Source of the DNA: Oncomelania hupensis | Lineage: Eukaryota > Mollusca > Gastropoda > Littorinimorpha > Pomatiopsidae | NCBI GenBank assembly: GCA_036898135.1 | Contig: CM072513.1 | Coordinates: forward strand, 37,163,340 to 37,227,339 | DNA length: 64,000 bases | Direction: 5' to 3' | In this document: piece by piece, positions 1 through 10,296 of the stretch | How the letters are laid out: every line of letters starts with the position of its first letter | Numbering within the stretch: position 1 is the stretch's first letter | Notes under the pieces: model-generated | Databases searched by the model: none | Told to the model about the DNA's origin: nothing | The model's input: the letters and a program-made list of their open reading frames with translations, nothing else | Program-made: the position numbers and the translations under genes

Positions 1-54
1 CAAGTCAACAAATAATTATTCTTGATGTGGATGATAACAGTGCATTTACAAATT

Positions 55-362
55 AAAGGTAAAGGTAAAGGTTAAAAGGGAAAGGTAGTCCCATAGCCTT
101 GTGGCCGTAGGGGAGCGTGATGTTGGAGATCACACTTATCTTGGGCCAGCGTAATGAGGGTGATGCCCAACTCTCTCCCTCGCTGCTTTACCTTCCCCAC
201 CCTTAAGAGAGTAGGTACTCAGTCACAGTTGAGTCAACTGGGGACGTTGTTATTTGTCGCTTCACGTTTTTGTGGTCACCCATCCAAGTGCTAACCGCAC
301 TGGACGGTGCTTAACTTGCGACACAGTAGCGAGTGCTCCAACCACTGCGCTATCCGACACCC
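55..362 (-). repeat. tRNA/5S-derived SINE, copy 1
   Basis: On the - strand this begins with a tRNA-like A-box (GATAGCGCAGTGGTTGGAGC-like), runs into a 5S-rRNA-like promoter segment (matching GCACTTGGATGGGTGACCGC) and ends in a short-period tail, (CTTTAC)n. The same roughly 300-bp unit lies in the opposite orientation at 22731-23020, which fixes its limits. Pol III SINE by structure; family name not assigned. Confidence 0.8.
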
Positions 363-494
363 AGATTTACAAATTAACACATGTTATTATTAAATTATTG
401 CTGCTTACACTTTACAGTGTACCTTTTGAAAGCCATACTATTTGCTTTCTCGTCTGCAACGGTGTTAAGCCGATAACGACATGTAAGTTCAGTT

Positions 495-547
495 CAGTTC
501 AGTGGGTAGATTACCGTCCCCGGACACAGTAGCGTATAGGGGACTTA
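495..547. repeat. short dispersed motif shared with 1566-1610
   Basis: A stretch around GTCCCCGGACACAGTAGCG followed by a TATAGGGGAC motif recurs, slightly changed, at about 1575-1610. Each occurrence forms a small imperfect hairpin (GTCCCC / GGGGAC). Origin not recognised; probably the end of a dispersed repeat. Confidence 0.4.
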
Positions 548-767
548 ACGACATGTAAGAAATGATATGTGTGTTTTATCTGGTTGAAAATGAATGAAAA
601 TTGATGTTTAACATCTTACGCCCACCTTTTGCGATCAGAAAGACTGGTTATATCCATCACAGGGAAGAGATGGTAGGGACCTAAATTAACACTGAACCAC
701 TAGAGCAATCATACTGCTAAGGTAGACAGGGAAAAAATGGCCACTTTTATCTTTTTCGTTTTACGGG

Positions 768-828
768 AGTCGAACCTGGGTCATCGGTGTTCCATACGAA
801 CGCTCTACCATTGAGCTGCGACGGTGGT
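768..828 (-). repeat. tRNA-like sequence (tRNA-derived repeat or pseudogene)
   Basis: On the - strand an A-box (GCAGCTCAATGGTAGAGC) and a B-box (GGTTCGACTCC) are spaced as in a tRNA. The acceptor stem does not pair and the anticodon stem has a mismatch, so this is a tRNA-derived repeat or pseudogene rather than a working tRNA gene. Confidence 0.55.
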
Positions 829-1253
829 TCTGGTTGAAAATACCGTTTGAAGAGGTCGCTCAAGTCTGTTTGTACTCAGACCACACTTTTCGACAGTTCT
901 TAGAAATTGTTCATAATATCAACACTGTAGAATTTCATCACATTCTCGTAAGGCTCATGACCATTGTAAGCTACATACGATCCAGGCTCTGCAGAAGAAG
1001 AAGGAACTCGAACTCACTGTGTCCGTGAAGATTTTCCAAAGCTAGTATCAGTATCACGATAGACTGCTCCTCGGGTTTTCGTGGAGATTTCTAAGACTTC
1101 AGGTCCTTCAGGGTTACCTTAAGGTCCTTCAGGGTTACAAAACAAGAAACGGCTACAATTTTATTGTATGGATTGTCCAGACGACCACAAACAGTGAGTC
1201 CTATCAGAAGCACAAACGATTCGCTGAACATCGTATAGAACATCAAACGACAC

Positions 1254-1256
<3 letters not shown>

Positions 1257-1313
<57 letters not shown>
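1257..1313. repeat. (CT)n microsatellite
   Basis: Uninterrupted CT dinucleotide run of about 57 bp. The sequence from 1020 to 1500 around it shows no recognisable gene. Confidence 0.95.
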
Positions 1314-1315
<2 letters not shown>

Positions 1316-1565
1316 ATCTCTTTCGTTTGTAACGAACAGCATGAAAGCAGTCGTTCAAGAACTAGAAAGTTTAAATAATTGAATCAAGAGATGAATAAAA
1401 CATTGTGTACTGATCTGAAATATAACAGCTGACATTGCGTATAACTGAGACTCGCCGACTAGTGAAGAGAGGAACGTGAGTCTCTGCGAGTCTCAGACAT
1501 CAAACAAAAATCAAGGCTAAAATCTGTCCTGTCCTGTCCTTTTTTTTTTTTTTTTTTTTTTTTTT

Positions 1566-1700
1566 GAGTAAATTTACGTCCCCGGACACATTAAGCGTAT
1601 AGGGGACGGGTGAATGTCCTGTACTGTTCAGAGAATCCGAATCTTTATTGTCCTCATAAACATACAAGGAAAATTCATGAGCACATGTTTTTGTTATTTT
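1566..1700 (-). repeat. LINE 3'-UTR-like fragment
   Basis: The + strand reads GAATCTTTATTGTCCTCATA followed by an AAGGAAAATTCATG-like string, a pattern typical of the antisense 3' UTR of Rex1/CR1-type LINEs. A 26-bp poly-T run (1540-1565) precedes it. No coding part is attached. The assignment is by pattern only. Confidence 0.35.
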
Positions 1701-1731
1701 TGTGTGTGGAAAAGTTGCATTCTACGGGATA

Positions 1732-2325
1732 ACGGGTATTGATTGATTGATTGATTGTTGCTTTAGGTCCAGCGGACTCTTCCGAGCCAAATCAGGACCG
1801 GACAACCCCCGATCCGCATAAAAGATCTGTTGAAACAACCCCAGTGGGAAAATTGAATGTCCTCCACCGGCCAGTCACTTTACAATAAAGACATCCCACG
1901 CGAGGGACGGCTGAGGGTTGACCTCAACTACGCGAACCCCCGGTTACAAAAACAAAATAGAATACAAACATCATTATAAATCATCAACAAAACGCATACA
2001 TATAAAATGCCTATAGTGCTAAATAGTACAATCATAGGAAGCCCTAGTGACCACCCGGCAGAAAGCGTCCAACACTCCCAAGCTGATCCAACAGACCTCA
2101 TACACAAACAAGGAGTCTTGTCCAGGAAGAGTTTTCAAGAAAAAAGGTAGGTCATTGATCTAGCGAAGAAGAAGATAGTATAGCAGAGTGAAGGACAGAG
2201 CAGGAATAGGAAAGAGTAAATGAGGAAGACAGCGACAGTGGGAATTTAAAGCACTAAATTTCCATAAAGTGGGGATACTATTTATACTGAAAACCCCCGG
2301 CACTCCAACGGGGGTACTGTTGCCG
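1732..2325 (-). repeat. Dispersed repeat A, full copy
   Basis: A unit of about 590 bp is shared with 59490-60063 (same orientation) and 34795-35235 (opposite). Read on the - strand it starts with a hairpin (CCCCCGTTGGAGTGCCGGGGG-like), has a TATA-box-like string (TATAAATAG) soon after, and ends in a second hairpin (GAGTCCGCTGGACC) followed by a short tandem tail, (AATC)n at 1738-1755. No ORF is conserved. It looks like a non-autonomous retroelement or LINE derivative; clade unknown. Confidence 0.65.
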
Positions 2326-3254
2326 CAGTGAATCTGTCTTGCCTATAAAGGAAAGACAGGTTTTCAACTGTGGCTTTCACTTTTCCCTTTATAGGTTTGA
2401 ACAATCTACAGTGGCAAGATTGCTCATGACCCCAAGGGGTGTAACGGGTATATCCGGCGTGCTTCAAAAACTTAATAGTTTGTTTTTTAAAATTAAGTCA
2501 AAGAGGCAACATTCGAATACACAGTTAATGGGGAGAAACATTTTATACTTCGGAGGTTCAAGATTCAAGGATACTTTATTATCTCAAACAGAGAAATTAG
2601 GACGTGCTTTGCTGACAGTACTAAAACAAATTGCAATGAATGTATACATAAAGGCAATTACAAGCATTCACTCCGCTCATAAAGGCATAGACTATAAAGA
2701 AGCCACAGACAATAATAAAGTAAATAGAAAATGCACAAAACAGTCCCCAATTAATAACGGTTGGAGAGGAAACAAAATTAAAGCAGTCCAACACACACAC
2801 ACAAACACACACACACACACACACACACTTATTAATGTTAATACATTGCTGTTTATATTTTGTTAACATCATAAATTTTAATTCCGTGCTGACACTTTGT
2901 CCCTCGCATGTGCACGTGTGCAGGAGGACGCTTTGTGGTTTGATATAGTAATTTACCAATTATAATACAATGCTGGTTTCTACACGCGCCTTATTCCTAA
3001 AAACCGGCCCAAAGAGCGGCGATCTGTAACAACATACACGCTCTTATAAACACACCGAACACAATTTCATCGTTCAAACTTGTAATGTAATGGTGTAAAT
3101 GCACGTCGCTATATTAGAAAACGAAAATGAAAAAGAATTTTTATTTTGAAAATGTTAGATTTACTTATTGAAGGAAGAGAGGAAATTGGAGTGACCGGAA
3201 AGAGCCCTCGGTGACCTCAAAAAAGAATCGTATCAGAGTAACATAATTTAATTT
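2326..3254. other. No gene recognised
   Basis: AT-rich DNA with a CA microsatellite at 2790-2828. The open frames seen here have no recognisable domain and are probably chance. Confidence 0.5.
2790..2828. repeat. (CA)n microsatellite
   Basis: CA dinucleotide run with one interruption (acaaac). Confidence 0.9.
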
Positions 3255-3363
3255 GTTGGAGCCCGCGACCTTCCGCGTTGGAAACCAGCGTCTATCCAAC
3301 AGCGCTACAAGGCCACTCCAGTGTTTAATTTATTTATTTATTTATATGTCTCTTTGTGTGTAG

Positions 3364-3476
3364 GAAGTACGACCCTATTGATAACGAATGGAGTGAAGGT
3401 GAGGAGGCCATGCCACACGAGAGAGAGAAACACAACCTGATCCCAGTCGGCACCTCCAAGATTTTCTGCATAGCAG
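3364..3476 (+). CDS. Kelch-repeat protein, internal exon
   Basis: The exon is bounded by an acceptor (TTTGTGTGTAG) and a donor (GCATAGCAG/GTTCG). It encodes KYDPIDNEWSEGEEAMPHER, then EKHNLIPVGTSKIFCIAG, the pattern of a kelch beta-propeller blade: YDPxxNxW, a P-x-x-R turn, a hydrophobic strand and a terminal G. It starts with one base completing a codon and ends one base into a codon (phase 1), which matches the exon at 22434 exactly. Kelch propellers are protein-interaction folds, often in BTB/Kelch ubiquitin-ligase adaptors; which subfamily this is cannot be told. The upstream exons lie outside the window or were not recognised. The downstream intron (3477-22433) contains the nested LTR elements. 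Confidence 0.65.
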
Positions 3477-4084
3477 GTTCGTTGTTTTCAAGTAGAACAT
3501 GTCTTTGTGGACTAAATGTATGAAAGCCTGTTATCAAATGTCTGATTCATGCTAACAGACGACTGCTGTTTACTAATAGTCATAGGTTTTTGAGTCTGAT
3601 ATATTATTAACGAAATTTGATTCTAAGCTTCATGTCCGAGCGTTGTAAAAGATCGTGTGTTAAAATCAGTATAATGGGAAACAAATGGATAAAATAAACT
3701 AACAGAACAAAACAATACAGTGCACCTATTGGAACTAAGCTTTTCATCAGGCAGACATCTATATATATAAATTGCTTAGCCGGAAGTACTTCTTCGCCAC
3801 TACTGTAAAGTTTGTCCGGTATGGACGCTGATCTGGGCAGGTGCTGGGCGCTGCGGATCGGCCTGCTGTGCGCTCAAAACCCGCGAAATCATTATAGCTG
3901 ACATTTCCTTACCGAACGTTTAACCGTTTCTGAGATAAATAAATAAACAAAATGTCCACAAACTGCAATAGCCTCGTTCCCCGCGCGGTTTTGAATCAAC
4001 CCGTGTGAAGAACGTGCCGTTCCGTAATTCGAGGTTTCATCATGTTTTCCCATATAGACCAAAAAATGTCTGGTCTTTATACGA

Positions 4085-4162
4085 AGCCTTGGTAGCTCAC
4101 TTAGTAAGACATTCGCCTACCGTGCAGGCGACCCAAGTTCCAATCTCCCGCGGGCCATATTT
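4085..4162 (+). repeat. tRNA-like SINE head
   Basis: A-box-like (GGTAGCTCACTTAGTAAGAC), a pairing anticodon-like stem (CGCCT/AGGCG) and a degraded B-box (AAGTTCCAATCTCC). The anticodon loop lacks the expected T33, so it is not a functional tRNA. Confidence 0.5.
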
Positions 4163-4235
4163 TTTTATGTTATTTTTTTTACACTACAATATGGATATTT
4201 TTCTTTTTAATTTAGGCTTTTAACTTTTAACTTAT

Positions 4236-4250
4236 TTATTATTATTATAG

Positions 4251-4315
<65 letters not shown>
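4236..4315. repeat. (ATT)n microsatellite
   Basis: About 80 bp of near-perfect ATT triplets. Confidence 0.95.
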
Positions 4316-4317
<2 letters not shown>

Positions 4318-4487
4318 CTTATATCAAATTTTATTTTAAAACCTGGGTGTTTTTTATGATTTCTATTTGTATTATTCTATATTCATTAGGCATAATGGGG
4401 ATACGGGTATATATAAGGGGGTATGGTGGTGGTCGATTCCTTTCATCCATACCTGCAAAACGATCAACGGGGAAGTATCAAGGAGGG

Positions 4488-4492
4488 TACAG
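4488..4492. repeat. Target-site duplication TACAG (left)
   Basis: Identical to 21555-21559 immediately beyond the other LTR. The 5-bp TSD marks the integration of the 17-kb Gmr1-like element with everything nested in it. Confidence 0.95.
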
Positions 4493-5064
4493 TGTTACAC
4501 TCCGTTTGATGATGGAGTTTTCTATCAGTATCTGATTCAGCCCTGATGCTTGAATTCCTGATAGTTGTGTGACTCAGATTCGTTTATTCACGCAGCCCGC
4601 TCAATCAGCATACAAGTCACAAAGTCGACGTATGAAGTTTTCCACTTTTATTCAGCATACATCAACAACTGCATACAATTCTCAACTCAACTCAACAACA
4701 ACTTCACAAAACACACGGAGCATCGAATATATATTTTTTTTTCTCCTTCGGGATGACGACAGGTTGTTCTAGAAAATGACGCATTACAACCAACCAATCA
4801 GAATTAAAGATCGTCATCACTGACTTACGTCATACTTCTCTCTTCCTGCCAAAAGAATGTTCTCCATTATCTACGACCATCAAGAAACTTCTCCAGTAAT
4901 ATCGACTAACGCAAATTATCAACGTTATACAAAGCCTCTCCTAACAACAATGCAAACTCAAATCAAAGGTAAATAAACTCCATTATTGAATACTTTGCAA
5001 AACGAAACGATTAGATCTATCGTGCGCGCTTCCGACGTACTACCATTCGCGTTTCAACGTAACA
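4493..5064 (-). repeat. Gmr1-like element, 3' LTR
   Basis: 572 bp, TG...CA ends. It matches 10297-10777 joined to 21464-21554 with about five substitutions. On the - strand the adjacent internal sequence (5065-5080) is a purine tract, GAGTGGGGGGTTA, suited to plus-strand priming. Confidence 0.95.
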
Positions 5065-5272
5065 TAACCCCCCACTCAAGAAGAAATTTACCTAATTTCT
5101 TTCCACAACGTTGAAACGTAATGCACAAACAAAGTACAGAATTAAGACTTATTTCAGCCTGTCTGAACACTATCAACGTTCTCAGTTCATTCACACAGAG
5201 TCAATGGTTTTCATCTTCAAATCTGCCTGGATATTGTCAATGCTCACAGTTTATCTACACGGTCAATGTTTT

Positions 5273-6570
5273 TTACTCACACACTCTGCTGAGGAAGTCC
5301 GCACCAACATTGTCTGATCCTTTGATAGATTCTACTCGCATGTTAAAGTTCTGCAAGTACATAGCCCATCTCATGATTCGACTGTTCACAAACTTGGCAG
5401 AGTTCAAGTAAGTTAACGGCTTATGATCAGTCTGTAGCACGAACTTCACTCCTTGAAGGTACAGTTCGAACTTCCGGATTCCCCATATGATGGCAAGGCA
5501 CTCTTTCTCCATGGTCGAGTAATTTTTCTCAGCCCTGGACAGCTTCTTGCTGGCGTAACTGACCGGAAATAGTTTCCCTTCGTGCTCTTGCATCAGTATG
5601 GCGCCGATGCCTTCGTCCGCTGCGTCTGTCCTTAAGACGAATTCCTTGGAAGTATCGGGCAGTCGTAGCAGCGGATCCTTCGAAAGGAGGTCGCGCACAG
5701 TCTGGTATGCCCTCTCCTGAGACGGTCCCCACTGCACTTGGTTTGGACAGCCTGTCCGCACCAGGTCCGACAAGGGTGCTGTGATGGCGGAGTAGTTTGG
5801 TACAAACTCCCTGTAATATCCAGCCAACCCCAGGAAAGATCGCACCTGCTTCTTGGTTTGGGGACGTGGAGCGTTCAGAATCTTGGTGACGTTTTCTAGT
5901 AGAAGCCCCTTTTGTCCTTCTTTCAGCGAATGGCCGATAAAGTCTACGTTGTCAGTCCCCAGAATGCACTTACTGGGTCTCACGGTCAGGTTGGCTTCTG
6001 TGAGACGGTGAAACAGCTCCCTCAAGGTCTGCAGATGCTCTTCCCAGGTGCGAGTGTGGACCAGCAGGTCGTCCCAGTAACACACGACGTTGTCCATCCC
6101 ATTAAGCATCTTCCTCATTCCTCTCTTTAGGGTAGCTCCGCTGTTGACCATGCCAAAGGGCATCCTTAGGCACTCGTACGTCCCATCAGGAGTTATGAAA
6201 GCAGTCTTTGGTATGTCCTGTTGACGCACGGGGACTTGCCAATAACCCTTGCTGAGGTCAATCTTTGAGAAGATTCTACTCCCCGATAATTGGCGGAAGA
6301 GGTCTGCTGCGGTAGTCGATGCATACTCTGTTGCTGCCGTCCTTTTTCTTCACGACCACGACAGGGGACGCGTAGGGGGAACTGGACTCCCTGATGATGC
6401 CCATCTTCAGCATCTCATCGATGTCTTTCTTCAAGGATTCACGGGCCTTGAAAGGGATCGGGAAGGGCTTGGATCGAACAGGGATATTCGAAGTGAGGTG
6501 GACTTCGTGTTCGACCAAAGTTGTAGAGCCAGGGACATCGCTGAAGTTGTGGGGAAACTCGCCCATAAGT
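5273..6570 (-). pseudogene. Gmr1-like pol: reverse transcriptase and RNase H
   Basis: The N-terminal RT part (6570-6276) shows KKDGSNRVCIDYR. After a small frame-breaking gap the frame resumes through FSKIDLSKGYWQ, TPDGTYECLRMPFG, the catalytic YWDDLLV box, the FLGLAGYYREFVP thumb region, and RNase H with LRTDAADEGIGA, KECLAIIW and QTDHKPL. It stops at 5273 after DFLSR. These are Ty3/gypsy-type RT-RH motifs with all catalytic Asp residues kept. There are breaks at about 6570 (frameshift from the upstream pol frame) and about 6300 (short deletion). Nothing integrase-like follows; the integrase lies upstream. A dead copy, though the family was probably active recently. Confidence 0.9.
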
Positions 6571-9229
6571 CCTTGAGCTCCATCTTTTGACCTTCCGTCA
6601 AGCTTGGTCCTAGCTTAACATCATCGATGCCTTCTTTGCTGTGGAAGTCTCCCAGTTCCAACAGTTCTTCGCTGTCAAAGCTGTCGTCGGTCACAGCTGC
6701 TGTGGCTGCGTGCACAGTCTCTGTTGGCCTTTCCACGTACAGCTTAAGGAGGTTGGCGTGGTATATCTTGGAATGCTGGCCGACCTTCACCTTGTAGTCG
6801 TTGATTCCCACCACGGTCTCCACTTCGTACGGGCCTTTCCACTGCATCAGCAACTTATTGTGATCAGTAGGTAGCAGCACCAGCACTTTGTTGCCAGGTT
6901 TAAACTTCCTGTTCACAGCCCTACGGTCATAGTAGTGCTTTCCACAGTCCTGGGACTTCTTCAGGTTTTCTCTGGCTATCTCGAGAGTCTGCTCCAGCTT
7001 CTCCCGTAGCTCAAACACGTACTGGTAGCTATTCTTCACCTCTGGGGTCTCTACTTCTTTCGTCCACAGTTCTTTCAGTATGTGCATTGGCCCTCTGATG
7101 GTTCTTCCGTACAGCAGCTCGAACGGAGAAAAACCGGTGGACTCCTGCGGTACTTCTCTGTAGGCGAAGAGTAGGGCGTTGATGTAGCGATGCCATTGTC
7201 TGGGCTGCTCGCTGCACAGTTTCTTCAGGGTGGACTTCAGCGTAGCATTGAACTTCTCGACAAGCCCGTTGCACATCGGATGGTAGGGTGTCGTAGTCAA
7301 ATGCCGGATGCTCAGCAGTCTGTTGACCTCCTTCATGCAGTCAGAGACGAGCTGCGTCCCGAGGTCTGTCAGAATTTCTTCAGGCACTCCAAGTCTGCTG
7401 AACATGTCCACCAGCGCCTCTGCAACAGTTTCAGTGTCAATCTTCTTCAGAGGCACTGCTTCTGGGTACCGAGTCGCATAGTCCACTAAAGTCAGTACCC
7501 ACCGATGACCTTCTTCACTCGGAGGTCTTATTTCGCCGATTAAGTCTAAGGCCACCCTCTTGAAAGGTCGGTCGATCAGAGGCATCCTCTGCATAGGCAC
7601 TTTCGGGACCCTTCCTCGAGGTATGGTCTTCTGGCAAATGTCACATGATCGGCAGAAACGGCTGACGTCCGCATGAAGTCCTGGCCAGTAGAACACCGCC
7701 TGGATTCTATCCGACGTCTTCTTGATACCCAGGTGACCTCCCATGATTGAGTCATGCGCTACTTCCATCACCTGGCGCCTTAGGGGTAACGGTACCAATA
7801 CTTGACGTAGTGGTTTCCCTCCGTTGACCCTCGGGTGCTGGAAGATTCGATACAGGATCTTGGCCTTCACCTCAAAGTAGACCGTACCACTGCCTTTGGT
7901 CACGTGGTCTTGGCGGTTCCTGTACTTGTTTAAAGTACTATCAGCTTCCTGGAGCTGGATCAGCTTATCTCTGTCCACGATGGCAGCTTTGGAGTTGTCG
8001 GCGACCTTCAGTGGCGTAGACGTCTTGTCTCTCTTGGCCTGGGCCCTGGTAGTAACAGCACCGACGATCTCTGGTCGGCAGGGCTGAGCCGGAGTAGCCA
8101 CATTGTCCCGTAGCAGCTCTGAAAGGTCTCCATCGGGAAATGGCAATGGATCCTCCTCCACAACTTCGACGCGTTGGGTTGAGGCAGGACTCCATTCTGG
8201 ATCGGGGTCGTCGGGTCGTCTCGCGCCGTCGATATTCCCGATCATCAAATCATACAGCGGCTTCTTCAGGCAAACCGCTTCGACTTCGCCTATGTAGAAA
8301 GGGGTGTTGACATGAATCTTCGCAACTGGCGCTTTCAAACATTTGCTGTCGGCCATAAGTGTCCATTTTGAATCGCCAGTGAACTGTTCTTTAGCGATTA
8401 GGTCTTCTCTGACGATGACCCCACTGCAGCCAGAGTCTCTTAAAACAGTCACTTCATGATTTCCGACGCGTCCCTTGGAAACAGGCATGTTCTGTACGGT
8501 CACAGCTGCGCTGGCGACGACGGGGATGGATTTTCCGTTGGCAAGGAGGAGTTGGCCATCGGTTATGCACTCTTGCACGTCCGCATGGGTAGCTGTGCGC
8601 TCGGTCTCACTCGGAAGAATGATGCTCCCGCCGCACACTTGATGGTCAGATCTACTGGTTTGCCGTTGATTGGAGAACCGCCTCTGCCGGTTGCCCGCCG
8701 CTGAATTGTCCGTACTGCTCCGCTGTCCGCTATTTCTGCTTTGAGGGCAGCTGGCAGCTCTGTGGTCTGTAGCGTTGCAGATGAAACAGCCTCTTGAGTG
8801 CCCTTCCCTGGGAGGAGGCGTAAAGTCCGTCTGTTTCTGGCTCGTCTGGCTCCCCTGGATCTGGTTCACATGGTTTCCAGTCTTCTGAAAATGTTTTGTC
8901 GCGCTGGGTGGCCCCAGGGTCTTCCCATGAGCGATGAGATATCTTTCAGCAGCCTCAGTCACATCTTTAAGCGTCTGCAGCTTTTGTTCTTCTAAGTGGG
9001 TCGCTAGGTCCTTGTGACAGGCATTGAGAAATTGTTCCTTCACGATCAGGTCATGGAGACTGTCGTAAGACTTCCTTTCGCCTGATAACTCCACCCACTT
9101 GTGTAGATATGACGACAGGCGCTCCACAAACTGCTTTGGCGTCTCGTCTGACTTAGGCCGGCATTCACGGAAGCGTTTACGGTAGCCCTTCTCTGTAAAG
9201 TTGTAGCACTGCAACAGGGCCTCTTTCAA
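6431..9229 (-). CDS. Gmr1-like gag (C-terminal), protease and integrase ORF
   Basis: This open frame of about 932 codons is part of a larger frame entered upstream, so its first Met is not the true start. In order it holds a gag core (residues 1-110), a CCHC knuckle (CFICNATDHRAASC, near residue 148), an aspartic protease site (VLRDSGCSG, near 263), then a His-Cys zinc region (HDSIMGGHLGIKK...CRSCDICQK) and an integrase core with DLIGEIRPPSEEGHRW, TDLGTQ and HPMCNGLVEKFN, so the D,D,E triad is present. A GKVLVLLP-type C-terminal integrase tail follows. The protease-integrase order without RT between them is the key observation. The frame shifts near 6570, where the RT begins. Confidence 0.9.
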   Translation of the reverse strand: MKEALLQCYNFTEKGYRKRFRECRPKSDETPKQFVERLSSYLHKWVELSGERKSYDSLHDLIVKEQFLNACHKDLATHLEEQKLQTLKDVTEAAERYLIAHGKTLGPPSATKHFQKTGNHVNQIQGSQTSQKQTDFTPPPREGHSRGCFICNATDHRAASCPQSRNSGQRSSTDNSAAGNRQRRFSNQRQTSRSDHQVCGGSIILPSETERTATHADVQECITDGQLLLANGKSIPVVASAAVTVQNMPVSKGRVGNHEVTVLRDSGCSGVIVREDLIAKEQFTGDSKWTLMADSKCLKAPVAKIHVNTPFYIGEVEAVCLKKPLYDLMIGNIDGARRPDDPDPEWSPASTQRVEVVEEDPLPFPDGDLSELLRDNVATPAQPCRPEIVGAVTTRAQAKRDKTSTPLKVADNSKAAIVDRDKLIQLQEADSTLNKYRNRQDHVTKGSGTVYFEVKAKILYRIFQHPRVNGGKPLRQVLVPLPLRRQVMEVAHDSIMGGHLGIKKTSDRIQAVFYWPGLHADVSRFCRSCDICQKTIPRGRVPKVPMQRMPLIDRPFKRVALDLIGEIRPPSEEGHRWVLTLVDYATRYPEAVPLKKIDTETVAEALVDMFSRLGVPEEILTDLGTQLVSDCMKEVNRLLSIRHLTTTPYHPMCNGLVEKFNATLKSTLKKLCSEQPRQWHRYINALLFAYREVPQESTGFSPFELLYGRTIRGPMHILKELWTKEVETPEVKNSYQYVFELREKLEQTLEIARENLKKSQDCGKHYYDRRAVNRKFKPGNKVLVLLPTDHNKLLMQWKGPYEVETVVGINDYKVKVGQHSKIYHANLLKLYVERPTETVHAATAAVTDDSFDSEELLELGDFHSKEGIDDVKLGPSLTEGQKMELKDLWASFPTTSAMSLALQLWSNTKSTSLRISLFDPSPSRSLSRPVNP

Positions 9230-9384
9230 GACGTCGTAGTTTTTGGCGTCATCGTTCGACAGTCTGGTGTAAACTTCGAGAGCTTGCCCCGTCAGAAGTG
9301 CACTCAGTCGAATTGCCCAGTCTTGAGGTTGCCAGTTAGAGCTTTCAGCGAACCTTTCGAATCTCGCCAGATAACTGTCAATCT

Positions 9385-9752
9385 GTCCTTCCCGTCGACG
9401 AAAGCTGGCAATTTTGGAGCCGTATGGTCGTTGGTGACTTGTGGCGCATGCTGATTGTTTTGGATACGCGCCAACTCTAGCTGGTACTGACGCTCACCTT
9501 CAAGACGCTTCAGCTCGAACTCTCTTTTTCTTGCCGCTGCTGTTCAATTTCTAGACGCTTCTGTTCTAGTTCTAGTTCTTTTTCTAGACGCTTCTCTTCC
9601 AATTCTCTTTCTTCGCGCCGTCGCTCATCTTCTCTTTCTTCACGCTGACGTTGTTCTTCTCTTTCTTGTATTCTCTCCTGAGACTTGACGTACTCCGTCA
9701 GCTGTTTGCCTTTTAGATTCAGTTGCATCCCTTTCTGCCAGAAGTCAGCCAT
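9385..9752 (-). pseudogene. Gmr1-like gag, N-terminal part, frameshifted
   Basis: Starts MADFWQKGMQLNLKGKQLTEY and continues as a highly charged Glu/Arg coiled coil that stops at 9510. The gag homology carries on in other frames, with single-base-type breaks near 9516 and near 9388, before joining the long frame downstream. The N-terminal coiled coil resembles the K/E/Q-rich start of the gag in the nested element (13188-15125), so the two families are related. Confidence 0.8.
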
Positions 9753-10279
9753 CGTGATGCTTCTGGAAAGTTCTGGAAAGTTCTTTTTCTAGAAAGTTCT
9801 TGACTGGAGAGTTCTTTTTTTCTGGAAAGTTCTTGACTGTGCTGTACCTTTCTAGACTGTTCTAGAACGGCACGCTTTCTGCAGTAGCGCTGATGCTTGT
9901 CACTAGTCGCCTTCGCTGACGCAGGCCCCGCTGTCCTCGTCGTATGCGACGCTGCACCACGCTGGTGTTGATGTATACGCTCCTGTGCTGAAGTAGACGC
10001 GACGTCCGCTCGTCGCTCTCTGTAACACTGGCGATGTAGCTCCGAGACTGTTCCTCAACGTAGTCTTGCGGCAGCTACGTAGTCCCGATCTGTTGTTCGC
10101 TCACGAAGCAACTCTCAGCGACTACACGCCCTTGCAGTCAACCCGAACCTATCGGTGATGTAGTCCCAGTATGTTGGCCCCTCTCGACGCAACTCGTTGG
10201 CGGCTACCCTCGATGACTGCCTCTCGTAACGTTGACTCGCTTGTTGTCGCAGTTGAACCCTTGGCTATGGCGTGAATCC
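9753..10279 (-). other. Gmr1-like 5' untranslated leader
   Basis: About 530 bp between the primer-binding site and gag, with several repeats of a TTCTGGAAAGTTCT motif near 9760-9850. No ORF. Confidence 0.6.
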
Positions 10280-10296
10280 CGGCTTGGCCCCCAAAA
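10276..10296 (-). promoter_or_regulatory. Candidate primer-binding site
   Basis: Directly inside the 5' LTR the - strand reads TTTTGGGGGCCAAGCCGGGA, i.e. TGG plus a stretch whose complement (AATCCCGGCTTGGCCCCCA) looks like a tRNA T-arm and 3' end. Reverse transcription would start here. The tRNA was not identified. Confidence 0.6.

Larger units (their letters stand above)
3477..4484. other. Kelch intron, left part
   Basis: Non-coding. It contains a tRNA-like repeat (4085-4162), an ATT microsatellite (4236-4315) and, from about 4390, the left edge of the G-rich minisatellite into which the LTR element inserted. Confidence 0.6.

Noticed and set aside
254..532. 92-codon + frame
   Set aside because: Reads through the inverted tRNA/5S SINE; the same peptide appears antisense at 22410-22937.
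3258..3325. tRNA-like sequence on the - strand
   Set aside because: Only a weak A-box and no convincing B-box or stems; not supported as a tRNA or named SINE.
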